From Elmis aenea (lineage: Eukaryota; Arthropoda; Insecta; Coleoptera; Elmidae), in the NCBI GenBank assembly GCA_947652605.1, contig OX393579.1, forward strand, positions 2,170,001 to 2,234,000: a stretch of 64,000 bases of DNA, in the 5' to 3' direction. Below are positions 1-11,252 of the stretch, piece by piece (within the stretch, counting starts at the first letter, position 1; every line of letters begins with the position of its first letter). A program made the translations under genes and the position numbers. Below the pieces are notes generated by a model. It saw only the letters and a program-made list of their open reading frames with translations. It did not search any database and had not been told where the DNA came from.

Positions 1-810
1 CCAGCAAAACTGCTTAGACCAAAATTTTACTTGAAATAAAAATGGGAATTCATTTCCAACACTTCGATCATTCTTTGAGGGATAACTTTTGGTCCATTGC
101 CCGCTTTCGTCAGAAATTTTATTACGCTTCGATTCTCAAGTTTAATTTCACTAATTTTTGTACAGAAAAATTGAGAGAGAACTCTTCAGTGTTAATATAT
201 TTTGATTACACTTTCCTCTACAGGTTAAAAATGTCACAACTTTTTAACTGAATGACAATTTTCATGTTGGCTTGCTTAAAATTTAAAAACGTCAGTTTTA
301 GAACGCAGATGATAGGAATACATCTCCTAAAGTTTGAAACAAGCTTGTTTTTTTTTTTTAATGATGTGAAACGAATTTACATTTATTTCAAAAATTTAAA
401 TTTCAAAGTATAGAGCTTATTTATACAAGTGTGTGATAACTTTGTACTTAAAGGTAGATGTTGAATATTTAAGCAGAGGTTTTTAGTGAAATCTGGAACT
501 AAAACTGAGCGAATGTATAAATAATGCTTTTAGGGGCCCTTACATGATTTCAAAGTTCTGTCGGTCTTAAATGTGTTGCATGTAATTGAATTTGGTTCTG
601 TTAAACTAGCCAGAACTTTGGGAAAAGTTTGTTTTGTCATTTAAAAAGCGTCGCTGGGAAAAGAACTCTCCGACGAAGATTGAAGTGAATATTTTATGCT
701 TGATGGTTCTGTCTAACTGAACATTTTGAAAAGCCTAATAAAAAGCAACGATAAATATTCATTTTCTGTGACTAGTTTATATAATGGTAATTATTATATA
801 AATTGACAGA
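1..810. other. AT-rich stretch, nothing recognised
   Basis: No open frame here resembles a known protein, and no terminal inverted repeats or RNA genes are visible. The short open frames are what AT-rich DNA gives by chance. It could be intergenic or intronic. Confidence 0.6.
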
Positions 811-1425
811 GTTTAACTATGATACAAGCTGCTAAATTCGTTAATTTACCTAAAGTAGAAGCCTTTTAAAAGTGTTTTGAACTTTGTCCTAATTTTCTCA
901 GAAAGTTTTAATATAAGCCTTATTTACTACATAGTTCCTACAGGTATTTTTTTTTCAGTACTGCACTATTTCGAACATGCGATTTTTTTTGTGAAATTAA
1001 CATTGTCATGGAAACAAAATGTAATAAAACTTTAAAACCGTTGAGTTTTTTGACCGTTAGCAATATTTTTACTGTAATTGCACTTATTTTATACAAATCC
1101 TGGATATCACATGTTGAAAAATAGGTGTAATAAAATTGCAAAGTGGATATTCATCTTTCTATGTGCGATTTTTGTAGATTTGTTTGCCGTTGTTGTTAAA
1201 TTGTATTACCAGTATGGTATATTATATTGCGAAGTGTTTTTATAGGGCAAAACGAGAAATATTATCTCTTCATTCATTTTATAACTCATTTTGTATAAAT
1301 TTAGAGGGTTTAATTATGATAAAAGCTGTTTATCCACTTAAAGTAAAAGTCATTTAAAGTTGTTTGAACTTTGTGCTTATTTTGTTAAAAAGTTTTAATA
1401 CAGTTCTTGTATTTATTACATGCTC
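811..1425 (+). repeat. Diverged direct duplication, ~120 bp, offset ~497 bp
   Basis: The segment at about 811-930 recurs at about 1308-1425 in the same orientation. Matching landmarks in order are GTTTAAYTATGATAMAAGCTG, an AAAGTARAAG run, TTTGAACTTTGT and AAAGTTTTAATA. Similarity is roughly 70-75% by eye, so the duplication is old. No coding potential is seen in either copy and the sequence between them is not obviously repeated. Confidence 0.55.
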
Positions 1426-1840
1426 TTTATTTTTAAAAGGTTTTCTTTGTCGGACACAAAGTTATTGCAATGAATTCTGGTTTACTTTTTGTTTGCATTA
1501 TTGTTTATGTAACAGATGATTAAATTAAAAAATGTTTGACTAACAATTATAAAAGCATTTTTAAAAATTTGCAATAAATATTTGCATAGCGTAATTGATC
1601 TTGATTGTTTTTTGCTTAATACTATTTGCGCATTTTTTGGCCCAAGGTGTTGTTTTAGGCATGTTAACAGTTTACCTAAAATTTTCTCATCATCAAAATT
1701 GCCTAAAAGGAATGGTGTACTAAAATCTTCCGTTATCACATTTTATAGCACAGAAATTACAAAATCATTTTATACTTATGTTTTCTGTCGTTAAAAACAT
1801 TGTATCGTTGAAGCTTTTAAATATTAAAGTTTAAAATTTT

Positions 1841-1882
1841 ATGTACACTTTACGCGACTATAGCAAAAGCTCTCAGTTCAGT
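1841..1882 (+). repeat. Copy A of a ~42-bp dispersed motif
   Basis: This segment carries TTTACGCGA, then TAGCAAAAGCTCTCAG, then TCAGT. The same order recurs at 3905-3949. The flanks do not match, so it is either the surviving core of an old repeat or a conserved short element. Its function is unknown. Confidence 0.5.
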
Positions 1883-2479
1883 AATTTCGCAGGTATATGT
1901 AAAGTTTTAGCTGCCAACACGAAATGATCGTTTTAATGCCAGAAGTGAGGCTCTTAAATTAGCAACTGAACCTTTTTTTTATGTCCGGGCAATATATAAT
2001 GAAATATACGTCTTGTGGAGAAAAATAAATGTACTTCTTGCAGTATTTTAAATTCCCAACTTAATTTATTTAATGTTCTTTATGTCACGATAATTCTTTT
2101 AAATTCAGAAAACTTAAATACATACATAATTGTATTAGTATTTTTGGCAATTGAAGAACTTTCAGTTTTTTTGCCCAAAATAAATAAGTAGGTCTAGAGT
2201 ATATATACTTTTGAAAATAATTCAACAATTTTAAACTGCTGTAAAAGAAATTTATGAAAGAACAGAATGTAGATTTGTATTCTTCACAAACTAGAAGATT
2301 AACATTTTGAACGTTAGTGAATTTTTTTTTGCAAACCTACACATTAAGAAATTTTTAAAAACTTTCAGGGGCTGTAAAAAATGGTTTTAAGCAATTTTTA
2401 AATCATATACAGATGTTTTAAAAACAGCTCTAAAAATGTATAAGGGTAGATATATTCAACTAATTAAGTGTAATACCTT
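1883..2479. other. AT-rich stretch with one weak satellite-like fragment
   Basis: Mostly featureless. Around 2345-2440 the text AAAACTTTCAGGGGCTGTAA and AACAGCTCTAAAAATG resembles the 'agctctaaaaaa' core of the dispersed ~170-bp repeat described at 9945-10435, but is heavily decayed. Confidence 0.35.
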
Positions 2480-3065
2480 TGTGTTTATCATATTAGGAAC
2501 TTACTATGTTTATATATTATTTTAAAAAGCTTTAAAACAGCTTAAAACACTACAGTTTTAGAATTCATGCCATAAGATACCAGATCTATTCATCTCATAA
2601 AAACTAATCTTTTATAACGAATAACTTAGGTTTTGGTCAATTTTAGCTAACCGTTATGTAGGTGAATCTCTGTGACATATCTCACTAAAGTAATTACCAT
2701 GTTTAATTTACTTTACTGAAGTTTTAGAATATTTAAAAACTGATGATTTAAAATTCATAGTATCAGATATCAGATGTACTAACCTTACAAAAACTCATTT
2801 TATAACCAATTACCTGTAAGTTTTGGTCAAAGTAAGTCAACAGTCATGTAGGTAAATGTTTGTTGCATATTTCACCTAAGCAATAACTATGCTTAATCGT
2901 TTTTTAAGAAGTTCTCGAATATTTAAAAAGTGACGTTTCAAAATTCAAAAGTATCGCGTGTACTAACCTCACTAAAAGTCATTTTATAACTAGTTAACCC
3001 CAATTTATGGTCAATTTCTGTCTCCAGTCATGTAGGTGCATATCTGTTGCATACATCCCTCCAAT
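2480..3065 (+). repeat. Tandem array of ~190-bp units, about three copies
   Basis: The marker TGTAGGTGAATCT and its variants occur near 2656, 2846 and 3030, giving periods of about 190 and 184 bp. Each unit also has an AT-rich TTTAAAAAN1-2TGA block, a TAYCAGAT block, an ACTAA..CTCA..AAA..TTTATAAC block and TTTTGGTCAA. The units have drifted to roughly 75-80% identity. This is a short satellite-like array; it differs from the ~170-bp repeat at 9945. Confidence 0.65.
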
Positions 3066-3345
3066 ATTTTTACATTTCAAGCTCATTTAACGTTATTACA
3101 TAAAAAAATCCACACAAAACTGCATTATAGGTGACATTTGAGGGCGTGGCCTACGTGTTGTGTTGATTTTTAGCCAACGGTCCAGTATAGTTGAGTGCCT
3201 GCCCTTCACATAAAATTAACATGCGCGGTTACATTGCGCATACGGGACTTTATTTCAGAATCGCGTTTCTGTTACGTTGAAAACTAAGCTGGTCGGTTGT
3301 GCGAGTAAGTGTTAGTTTGAGTTTTAAACAACAGATGTCGTAGAG
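3066..3345. other. Relatively GC-rich patch, possible regulatory or transcribed start
   Basis: Compared with its flanks, 3130-3330 is GC-richer and lower in homopolymers (for example GCGTGGCCTACGTG and ATGCGCGGTTACATTGCGCA). A splice-donor-like GAGTAAGT lies near 3303. There is no open frame of note. It may be a conserved noncoding element or first exon, but nothing in the sequence decides this. Confidence 0.25.
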
Positions 3346-4815
3346 TATACGTAATTTGAAACTTTAATGAAGCATCTTTTAGGGATTTCTTGATGTTTAC
3401 ATGGAAAATTTTCGTTATTTAAGTGGTTTGAGAGCTGATAATCATTATTTAATCTAAAAATAACGTTTGTTAGAAGTTTTAAATCGTTTTCTGTAGTTTT
3501 AAAATCAAACTCACTAAAATAATTTCCCCGGCTACTAATTAAAAACGGTTTTCCGTTATATTTACTAAATTCAATAATTATATAGTCATGGATTTTCTCA
3601 TACTTTAATTAGAAATATAATTTCTTGCGTTAGGAAAAATAAACTGTCAACTATCCAACGTTTAAGAAAAATATAAAAATGCAAATTCTCAACCAATATG
3701 TGTATTTTTTTTATATTGTAAGCATTTAAGATGAAAAAGCTAATTTGTAAGTAATAACAGAATAGTTTACTTAAAAAAATTGCATTTCTTCATGTAACTT
3801 AGACATAGCTACCTACGTAAAAGGAAATATATTCATGATTTTATTTTTCTTGGCAAACCTAACCAATGCCAGCGACACAGATTAAAAAACACTGTATTTT
3901 ATTGTTGTACACAAATTTACGCGATTTTAGCAAAAGCTCTCAGATCAGTCTTTCAGATTGCCTGTATCTCTGTTTGATTGTCTGTGTATTTACTTGACTG
4001 TCTGTTTTTGCTCTGTCTATCTGTCTTTTGCCTTGTTAGCTTCTAAATGATTTAACTGTGATCAATTTTAAATTTAAATGTTTCATGTGTCAGTATTTTT
4101 TGCTTTCAGGATAATTAAAAAAAAAACAGTGTTCCTTAAATTGCATTTTTTGCAATGTACAAATTTATTACCCTAATAACGATACATGGATCGATTGTGA
4201 TAGTAAAAAACAATTGTGTTGTTTATTATGTACTGCTGGGACATGCCAATACCTCCTGTGTTTAAGATACTCATACACGCAAAGCAATTAACTTGGCTGG
4301 CCTGTTCTTTGTAATGATATCAGGTAGGATGTTCCCATGGGAGAGATTATTGCTCGAAGCCTTTAATCTAACGTCGGTGTAGGCGACGTAAGAGCAATGC
4401 CTGAAATTTAAATTACGTTTGCTCGAGCCACAAAGACTGTTAGCTAAAGTAAAATGAACAATTAGAAGTGCCCTCTGTCTCGATACACGGTGTTAATTGA
4501 CACTGGACTTGTATTTACTTTCATGGCAAACTAACGCGACCAAGTTTATATTGGTTTTTCGGTTACCACTAGTTTCTTCTTATATCAACACCTGAAGAAC
4601 TATTTGTTAATTGGAATATACTTGGGCATTCATTTACAAATATCGTTACATATTTTTTTAAAATGATTTGTGATACATGTAAATTTATGTATTTGACTAA
4701 ACATCACTTATTTTGTTCTTTGCTTATACAGTTCTTCAGTGGTAAACTTTTTATTTATTCCTGTTTTTTTTTAAATATTAATTTCCAAACTGCTTCTTGC
4801 TTAGGTATTTAAAGG
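3346..4815. other. AT-rich stretch, no gene seen
   Basis: Apart from the motif copy at 3905-3949 and a degenerate CTGTCTG/CTGTCTATCTGTC microsatellite at about 3960-4035, nothing is recognisable. The stretch 4310-4440 is somewhat GC-richer, but no reading frame or splice pattern supports a gene. Confidence 0.5.
3905..3949 (+). repeat. Copy B of the ~42-bp dispersed motif
   Basis: This matches 1841-1882 across TGTACAC, TTTACGCGA, TAGCAAAAGCTCTCAG and TCAGT, with a few substitutions and a short insertion. Same orientation, about 2.06 kb apart. Confidence 0.5.
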
Positions 4816-6235
4816 TTTTTTTTTTTTTTTTTTTTAAACACCTTAGGTGTTTGGGTTATTAATACTGGTCTAATAGACCAACCATCAATTTTTTTCTAGT
4901 AAATCTTAAAACTAAATACTTAACAACTAGTGTCCATCCATTGATGTCTTCTAGATTGTTCTGACTATATTCTATGCACTCTCACTCGCGCACTATGCTC
5001 AGCTTTTACACAGAAAACACACTACACGAGTTCAAACGGCTTGGTCCTCTTCAATCTTCGGACAAGGTGTTGGTTGTCCAGCAGTTGAAGAGCTTCTGCA
5101 TTCTCATGATGGTGGAGTCTGGCTTCATGTATACCAGCAAACCTTTTGATTTCTTCCTTAACCATTGGTATACCAAGGTCTCGATGAAGATCACTGTTGC
5201 GGACGTACCATGGAGCGTTTACCATATTACGTAGCACTTTGTTTTGGAAAGTCTGGATAGATGTAATATTGCTGTCTTTGGTGCAACCCCAAAGTTGAAT
5301 ACCATAAAGCCACACCGGTTTCAGGACCTGTTTGTATATTAGGATCTTATTATAAATTGATAATTTGGAATATCTTCCAAGAAGCCAAAGGTACTGTCTG
5401 TATTTTAGATTAAGTTCATTTTTTTTCTTTTTAACATGTTCTTTCCATCGCAATTTTGCGTCAAGGGTCATGCCAAGATATTTCGCTTGATTTTCATATG
5501 GCACTATAGTCCCATTTATATTAAGTAGCGGTGGATCCGTTATCCTTTTATTTGTAAAATTGACGTGGATGGACTTTGACTCGTTAAGCTTAATTTTCCA
5601 TTGTTTGGTCCAATTGAGCATTACGTTACTGGCTGTTTGCAACTCTCTAGTGGATGTTTGCTGATCTTTGCCTACTGCAAGTAATACAGTGTCGTCTGCA
5701 AATGTAGCTACAGTAACTTCTTCTAGTACTGGTATATCACTAGTGTATAACAAATAAAGGACAGGACCAAGGACGCTACCCTGTGGTACGCCTGCTTTTA
5801 TCTCCTTCAAGTCGGAGTATTCGTCTTCTTGTTTTATTCTGTAGAGTCTGTCAGAGATGTATGATGTTAAGATATCTACGTATTGCTTAGGAAGCGTTTT
5901 GTTAATTTTATGTATCAATCCTTTGTGCCATACTTTATCGAAAGCTGCTGCAACGTCTAAAAAAACTGCAGAGCAGACTTGCTTTCCTTCGAGGGCTTGT
6001 TCAATTACATCAGTTATGCGGTGTACTTGGTCGATAGTCGAGTGTTTCTGTCTAAAGCCAAATTGGTAGTCTGGAATTAGCTTACTATTTTCTATTAACG
6101 GTCTTAATCTTTTTAAGAGAAGTTTTTCGAATAATTTTGAAATAATCGGTAGTAGAGATATAGGCCTATTTAAAGGTAGCTAAACTTTCTTTCCTGATTT
6201 GAAAAATGCTTGAATAATTAAACCGGTCATTTATT
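4816..6235 (-). mobile_element. 5'-truncated Jockey-type non-LTR retrotransposon (LINE)
   Basis: Read on the minus strand, the element runs from about 6235 (truncated 5' end, inside the reverse transcriptase) to a poly(A) tail that appears as 20 T at 4816-4835. The 3' UTR of about 190 bp ends in two small palindromes next to the tail: TGGTCTAATAGACCA at 4866-4880 and AAACACCTTAGGTGTTT at 4836-4852. Endonuclease and gag parts are absent, as expected for a truncated insertion. A clean target-site duplication was not found. The poly(A) tail and RT motifs place it in the Jockey-like group rather than the RTE group seen elsewhere in the window. Confidence 0.85.
5022..6232 (-). pseudogene. Jockey-type reverse transcriptase, partial and broken
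   Basis: Cytoplasmic/nuclear reverse transcriptase of a LINE, used for target-primed reverse transcription. An uninterrupted stretch of 298 codons from 5918 to 5022 contains AGVPQGSVLGPVLY, the catalytic FADDTVLL box (within VATFADDTVLLAV), KYLGMTLD and the WLYGIQLWGC thumb region. The frame continues upstream of that methionine to about 6181, showing FGFRQKHSTIDQV, FLDVAAAFDKVWH and RPISLLPIISKLFEK. A stop codon lies just before RPISLL, and a KSGKK block upstream of it is still recognisable to about 6232, so the methionine at 5918 is not the real start. The catalytic aspartates are present, but the missing N-terminal part and the stop make this a dead copy. Confidence 0.85.
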
Positions 6236-6743
6236 CTAGTAAAAAAGTATAATTTAAGATGAGTTAACTTTATTTTTTGAAGGAACTTTTACAAAAATAC
6301 TAGAGTTTTTAAGATCTTGCTTCTTCACCAGTAAGCAAACTTATTTATTAAAAAAAAATTAAAACAAAATAATCTTGAAACTGGTCAAGCATTTTTACAG
6401 GAGATATTTAGAAAGCTGAAATGTAATCTTTAATGAAGGTTATTTATATGAAGCTGCTTGGATATAGAAATAGAAGAACAATGTAAATATAATTTAATTT
6501 TTTAAAACAAAAAAAAAGTTTTAAGGCAGTTAAAAACCTTTTTTCATCAATATTGTATTTACGCAGTGTTTTCAACCTTTCGACCAACACTATGTAATTT
6601 CTTTTTCTTCAATTTACATTGCTAAACGATAAAAAATAAAAAATAAACAGGGTAGGTAACTTTTTAATTAACAAAACCTCATAAATTACTAAAATCTACC
6701 AAACGTTTACCATAAATAAATAAAATTGGTACTTGATTACTCA
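6236..6743. other. AT-rich stretch, nothing recognised
   Basis: Only A/T homopolymer-rich sequence lies between the LINE and the foldback element. No repeat or gene signal is seen. Confidence 0.5.
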
Positions 6744-6869
6744 TACAGGGTGAGTCACGACGGACGCGTCGGAGTTTTATGGCGAAACGGTTTATATTTT
6801 CCAATTTCTGTCGCTGTTAGATTATGTAAGTCAATAAGAGCTACATTTTAAAAATATTTTCAAATATAC

Positions 6870-6926
6870 AGGGTGCTCCAAAAAAATGCCATATCAAAGT
6901 TATACTTTTTCTTATGGAACACCCTG
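6870..6926. repeat. 57-bp mini inverted unit nested in left arm
   Basis: TA|CAGGGTGCTCC...GGAACACCCTG|TA forms a self-contained palindromic unit with the same first seven bases as the outer ends. Its mirror copy is at 8381-8440 in the right arm, so it was present before or when the long palindrome formed. Confidence 0.7.
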
Positions 6927-7157
6927 TATATTTTTACATTTTTGGATTCCTCTTTAAATTTATTTCAAAAAATGTCAAAGGTTATATGGGTCTAAAGTCA
7001 ACCGTTCTCGTGAAAATTGCATTTTCATGAAAATACAGTATTTTCAAAAATTTTCAACATTTGAAAACTTTGACAAGTCTGAAGAAATTCGCTTTGAGAT
7101 AAGATTGAAAATAGATTATGTAACACTTTGCACCACCTACATTTTTAAAATATTATA

Positions 7158-7235
7158 CAGGGCGTTTTTTACGCTTCGTCAAACTTGTGAAACTTTAAAC
7201 ATCGATAACTCATTTTTTTTAAATACAACACCCTA
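7158..7235. repeat. Second nested mini inverted unit in left arm
   Basis: Starts TA|CAGGGCGTTTTTT and ends ACACCCTATA. It is a weaker version of the same end motif, also mirrored in the right arm at about 8080-8155. Each arm is therefore a chain of end-like sequences. Confidence 0.5.
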
Positions 7236-8380
7236 TATTTTTTTACACCGCCTTTTAGAAAATTTAATTCTCTTTCGAAAACATTCATACTGTTTTTCAC
7301 CTAAAATTGATATTTTCCGAGATATCGCGATTTTATTGTTAATTATTAGGGCAAAGTAATATTTTCAAGTAGGCTATGAAGGTAAACAGCGGTAATTTGA
7401 AACAATTGAAAGTAAAAACAAGAAACTCGTAATTTTCTCGTTTGCCTACACATTTTTGACATTTTTTTATAAGAAAGTTGTAGATTTACCATTTTTACGT
7501 TTAAATATAAGTTTCTCATCAGGGCCACAATATTTTTCATATAATTGAGTTTGATCGTTTGCCAAGTCCTAAAAACCGATTGATAATGTATTAGGTACGA
7601 GAACGGAACGCTGATTTAAAAAAAAAGTAATACTGACTTGTCTAATTTTACATTTAAAAAAAAAAACATGGTTGGTACTGTTTTCGGTAGAGTGTCGTAG
7701 TATCATATCGTAAACAGACAAAAAATGGTTTATAGGATTTAGTAATTATCTTATAACACTGGTCCTATAAATAAATGCATGAATAATTTTAAAAAATCTC
7801 TATTTAAACATAAGTATGGTAAAACTACAACTTTCCTATAAAAATATGTCAAAAGTGTGTAGTCAAACGATAAAATTATAAGTGTCTTGTTTTTTCTTTC
7901 AATTGTTTCAAATTACCGCTGTCTACCTTCATAGCCTACTTAAAAATATTACTTTGCCCTAATAATTAACAATAAAATCGCGATATCTCGGAAAATATCA
8001 ATTTTAGGTGAAAAACAGTATGAATGTTTTCGAAAGAGAATTAAATTTTCTATAAGACGGTGTAAAAAAATATAGGGTGTTGTATTTAAAAAAAATGAGT
8101 TATCGATGTTTAAAGTTTCACAACATGACGAAGCGTAAAAAACGCCCTGTATAATATTTTAAAAATGTAGGTGGTGCAAAGTGTTACATAATCTATTGTC
8201 AATCTTATCTCAAAGCGAATTTCTTCAGACTTGTCAAAGTTTTCAAATGTTGAAAATTTTTGAAAATACTGTATTTTCATGAAAATGCAATTTTCACGAG
8301 AACGGTTGACTTTAGACCCATATAACCTTTTACATTTTTTGAAATAAATTTAAAGAGAAATCCAAAAATGTAAAAATATA

Positions 8381-8440
8381 CAGGGTGTTCCATAAGAAAA
8401 AGTATAACTTTGATATGGCACTCTTTTTTGGAGCACCCTG
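8381..8440. repeat. Mirror copy of the mini inverted unit in right arm
   Basis: TA|CAGGGTGTTCC...GGAGCACCCTG|TA, the counterpart of 6870-6926. The two copies differ by a few bases, a rough measure of arm divergence. Confidence 0.7.
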
Positions 8441-8565
8441 TATATTTGAAAATATTTTTAAAATGTAGCCCTTATTGACTTACATAATCTAACAGCTACA
8501 GAAATTGGAAAATATAAACCGTTTCGCAATAAAACTCCGACGCGTCCGTCGTGACTCACCCTGTA

Positions 8566-9944
8566 TAATCTTTTGCGTTTTATATTGGATTTTGTTGTTG
8601 TAGAAGGGTCATACAAAAAGCGTATAAAACAAAAGAATCTTATTAAATTTCCGCCTTACCATGTGCCTAAAATGTCTCTTCGATCTAGCAAGTCGGGTAA
8701 TCTTTAATATTTCGCCTCAATATAAAAATGAATGCCCAATGTGGGTTTATAAAAGCAATTCGATGCGATTGTTCAAATATCTTGGTTAAATATTTCATCT
8801 GCACTATCTTTGATGTGCTTAATTTCTTGTAATAATATTGTTACACCGAAGAATCGCACGAACTCCGAGCAAAAAAATCAGGAACAGCTGAAATTACTGT
8901 TTAAGTAAACCAAATTTATAGGACATTGTTTGATGAACGTATTTTGGCAATGTTCTATCCATAATATTTTGAAATTAGTTTTCTCTGTAAAGCAGACGGA
9001 TTTCGCTGGCTTTTGACGGCATAACAAATTAAGATTGTCTGTTGATAAATAACTAAGTTTTGATAAATTACGGTGAAATAGTGCATGACGTTCTTCGCGC
9101 GCGATTATTTACTCAGATTTTAATTAAATGCGCCACACAAAACTTCCAGTGTAATCAGAATATGATACAAATTATTAAGTAATCTTTCTAGCCATGAAAA
9201 AAGGATAATAAAAGCTTTATTTTTTAGAGTATTTTCATTCGACAATTACGCACTTATTCAAGCTTTTTCCCAAGAATCTTATTCCACGGGAAAAATTCCT
9301 TTTAATAAAAAAAAGCAAAATTAATGATTCTCAATGAATTTTAAATTCACAAATACACAATCATTTCATTTTATTTCGTTTTGCTATATCAAAATCGTTG
9401 ACTAAAACTTAAAAAGCTTCAAGTGAAAAAATACTGTGTCATGAGGAGCAATAATCTGTATAAAAAATGATACGAAAATTGTTGCCATTATTCACTTCGT
9501 GAGATTTATTTTACTTGAACGTGATAATTTTATATAGTATAATACGCTGACACATTCCATCTCACGTGTAATTTATGAAGGAATGTACGTTGTAGCAAGT
9601 CTCCGAAAAATAGTATCTTCTGTTGGGGTGGTATAGTTTAATTTCCTCCTAAATTTCTTCATAAAGAGACGGAATTAATTGAAGTGTAATTAATGAAAGG
9701 TTTGCGTAGGTATAAAATGTCAACATAATATAACAAAAATATTTTTCGAAGCCCTTAAATGTAACAAATCCTTGAAAAATGTAATCGTAATTAACTAAAT
9801 TGTAACATAATCATCAATAATAACTCTATTAGTAATTTAAAATGCAGCATAATATACTAAATTGAACGCTTGATCTCTGCAACAGAATGTTATTTGTGAT
9901 TCGTGTAAATTTTGTTGTTTTTTAAATACAAATTAGTAACTAAC
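8566..9944. other. AT-rich stretch, no gene seen
   Basis: No homology, inverted repeats or tandem structure is recognised. It is ordinary AT-rich intergenic or intronic sequence. Confidence 0.5.
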
Positions 9945-10435
9945 ATTTATTCAAAAACAACCCAAAAGATTTTTTTTTACAGCTGATAAATTTTGAAAGA
10001 AGTTCCAAATGTTTATTTAACCTTTAATTTTTTATTGGCAAACATCTAAAAGTTCTGCAAAGGTCCATATGTTTTCTAAAAATAATAAAGCACCCTAAGT
10101 AATGCATTTCTAACTTTGGTTTGTTTAAAAACGGTCTAAAAGATTTTTTTTATAGCTCTTTTAAGTTTGAAAAATGTTCTAAATTTTGCATTTTTTATTG
10201 GCAAAAAATTTAAAAGTTGGGCAATGGTCCTTATACTTTCTAAAAACAACAACGACACCCCAAGAAATACATTCTCACCTTTGGTTTGTTCAAAAACGGC
10301 CTGAAAGAATTTCTTAGAGCTCATAAAATGTTTAAAACGTTTCAACTTGCATTTTTTTTTTTGAAGAAATTCAAAAGTTTTGTAGTGGTCTTTACATTAT
10401 CTAAAAATGTTTAAGATGCCCTTTAGAATGTATTT
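9945..10435 (-). repeat. Satellite-like array, about three ~165-170-bp monomers
   Basis: The phrase TTGGTTTGTTYAAAAACGG recurs near 10116 and 10280 and in decayed form near 9951. Each is followed by ..AAAGA..TTTTTT..AGCTC..., a GCATTTTTTATTGGCAAA block, AAAAGTT..GYAATGGTCC and CTAAAAAYAAYAA..CACCC. Read on the minus strand this matches the family seen on the plus strand at 39.2, 40.76, 46.6-46.9, 47.9-48.25, 52.3 and 54.1 kb, with its marker GAACAAACCAAAGGTGG. It is noncoding and probably dispersed satellite DNA. Confidence 0.7.
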
Positions 10436-10860
10436 ATTTATGAGTATTTTTTATTTTAATTAATACATTATCTTCAATAGCATTGCAAGGATTTAGAATT
10501 ATTTGTAATTTTTATTTAGAATTATTTTTAATTATTTGTAATTATTATATTTTGCTCAAAAGTTATGCAGTTCAAGCGTTTAGAATTATTTATAATTATA
10601 TCCTATTTTAATTGTTATATTTCGTTCAGTCACATCGATTTTAAAGTCGGTAATATTATGTTTTCATATAAAACTGGTCTAAAAATCCAGCATCAACATA
10701 TCTTTTGAATCGATCTTATTTATAATCGCCTAATATGCTAGTAGTGTATACATAGGTGGTATTCAATTACATACAGGTAGAAAAAAAGCAATTTTCCACA
10801 ACGATATTAGCGAGTTGAATGGTTAATGAGATGGTCTGAAACTTTAGTAAGTTGGAAGTT
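10436..10860. other. Low-complexity AT stretch with TTTAGAATTATT repeats
   Basis: About 10490-10600 holds four imperfect repeats of TTTAGAATTATTTNTAATT. The rest is unremarkable. Confidence 0.5.
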
Positions 10861-10862
10861 TA

Positions 10863-11081
10863 ATGCGTGGTTTCGCAAAAGCTTTCCAAACTTTAATGTG
10901 CTTGAGCTTTGTAATGCAGGTTACCACAAAACTAAACTATACACTACACAGCTCAGGGGAGCTTTTGACACATTCCAGCGAGCTTGAAATGCGGACGACG
11001 AATTGTACTGCTTGGTTAATATATTTCTGTCCATTTGGGGGACTGTTTTTATGCGTATATACGCTTATTTCGTCTCAACTG
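10863..11081 (+). CDS. Candidate first coding exon, 73 codons, unrecognised
   Basis: An ATG opens 73 codons that run without a stop into CAACTG|GTAAGT, a strong insect-type splice donor, at phase 0. The stretch is GC-richer than its surroundings. The peptide begins MRGFAKAFQTLMCLSFVMQV, a basic start followed by a hydrophobic run that could be a signal peptide or anchor. A second hydrophobic stretch (WLIYFCPFGGLFLCVYTLI) lies near residues 51-69. I recognise no family and saw no matching downstream exon. It could equally be chance, since one in many such frames ends near a GTAAGT. Confidence 0.22.
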
Positions 11082-11252
11082 GTAAGTTTCACTCTTTTAG
11101 TTTGTTAAAGATGATACTGTTGCTTATAAACTTATATTATATAGACTTACGTACACAAAAGTTATAAACTGATTTAGGATATCTGAGCACGCTAAAGCAA
11201 GAATAATATTTGTAACTTTTTGCTAATCTCCATAGATACCATTAGTTTTATA

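Larger units (their letters stand above)
6746..8563. mobile_element. 1.8-kb foldback element, mariner-type ends (family 1)
   Basis: The element begins CAGGGTGAGTCACGACGG and ends with its inverse complement, flanked by TA on both sides (6744-6745 and 8564-8565), the target duplication of Tc1/mariner transposons. The two ends are not short inverted repeats but long arms: about 6746-7515 pairs with about 7798-8563 with occasional mismatches. A non-repeated spacer of about 280 bp lies between them. No transposase is encoded, so it would depend on a transposase elsewhere. The arms themselves contain smaller TA/CAGGG-bounded inverted units (see 6870-6926 and 7158-7235). Confidence 0.85.

Noticed and set aside
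4974..5234. Plus-strand frame of 86 codons
   Set aside because: Antisense to the Jockey-type RT.
4806..6176. TATTTAAAGG beside the poly(T) at 4806-4815 and again at 6167-6176, looking like a target-site duplication of the Jockey-type LINE
   Set aside because: The second copy lies inside recognisable RT coding sequence: RPISLL is downstream of it and KSGKK upstream, so the element clearly continues past it. Treated as chance in AT-rich DNA.
7027..7540. Open frames of 110 and 64 codons in the foldback arm
   Set aside because: They are inside a long inverted repeat, are not kept in the mirrored arm as a protein, and match nothing.
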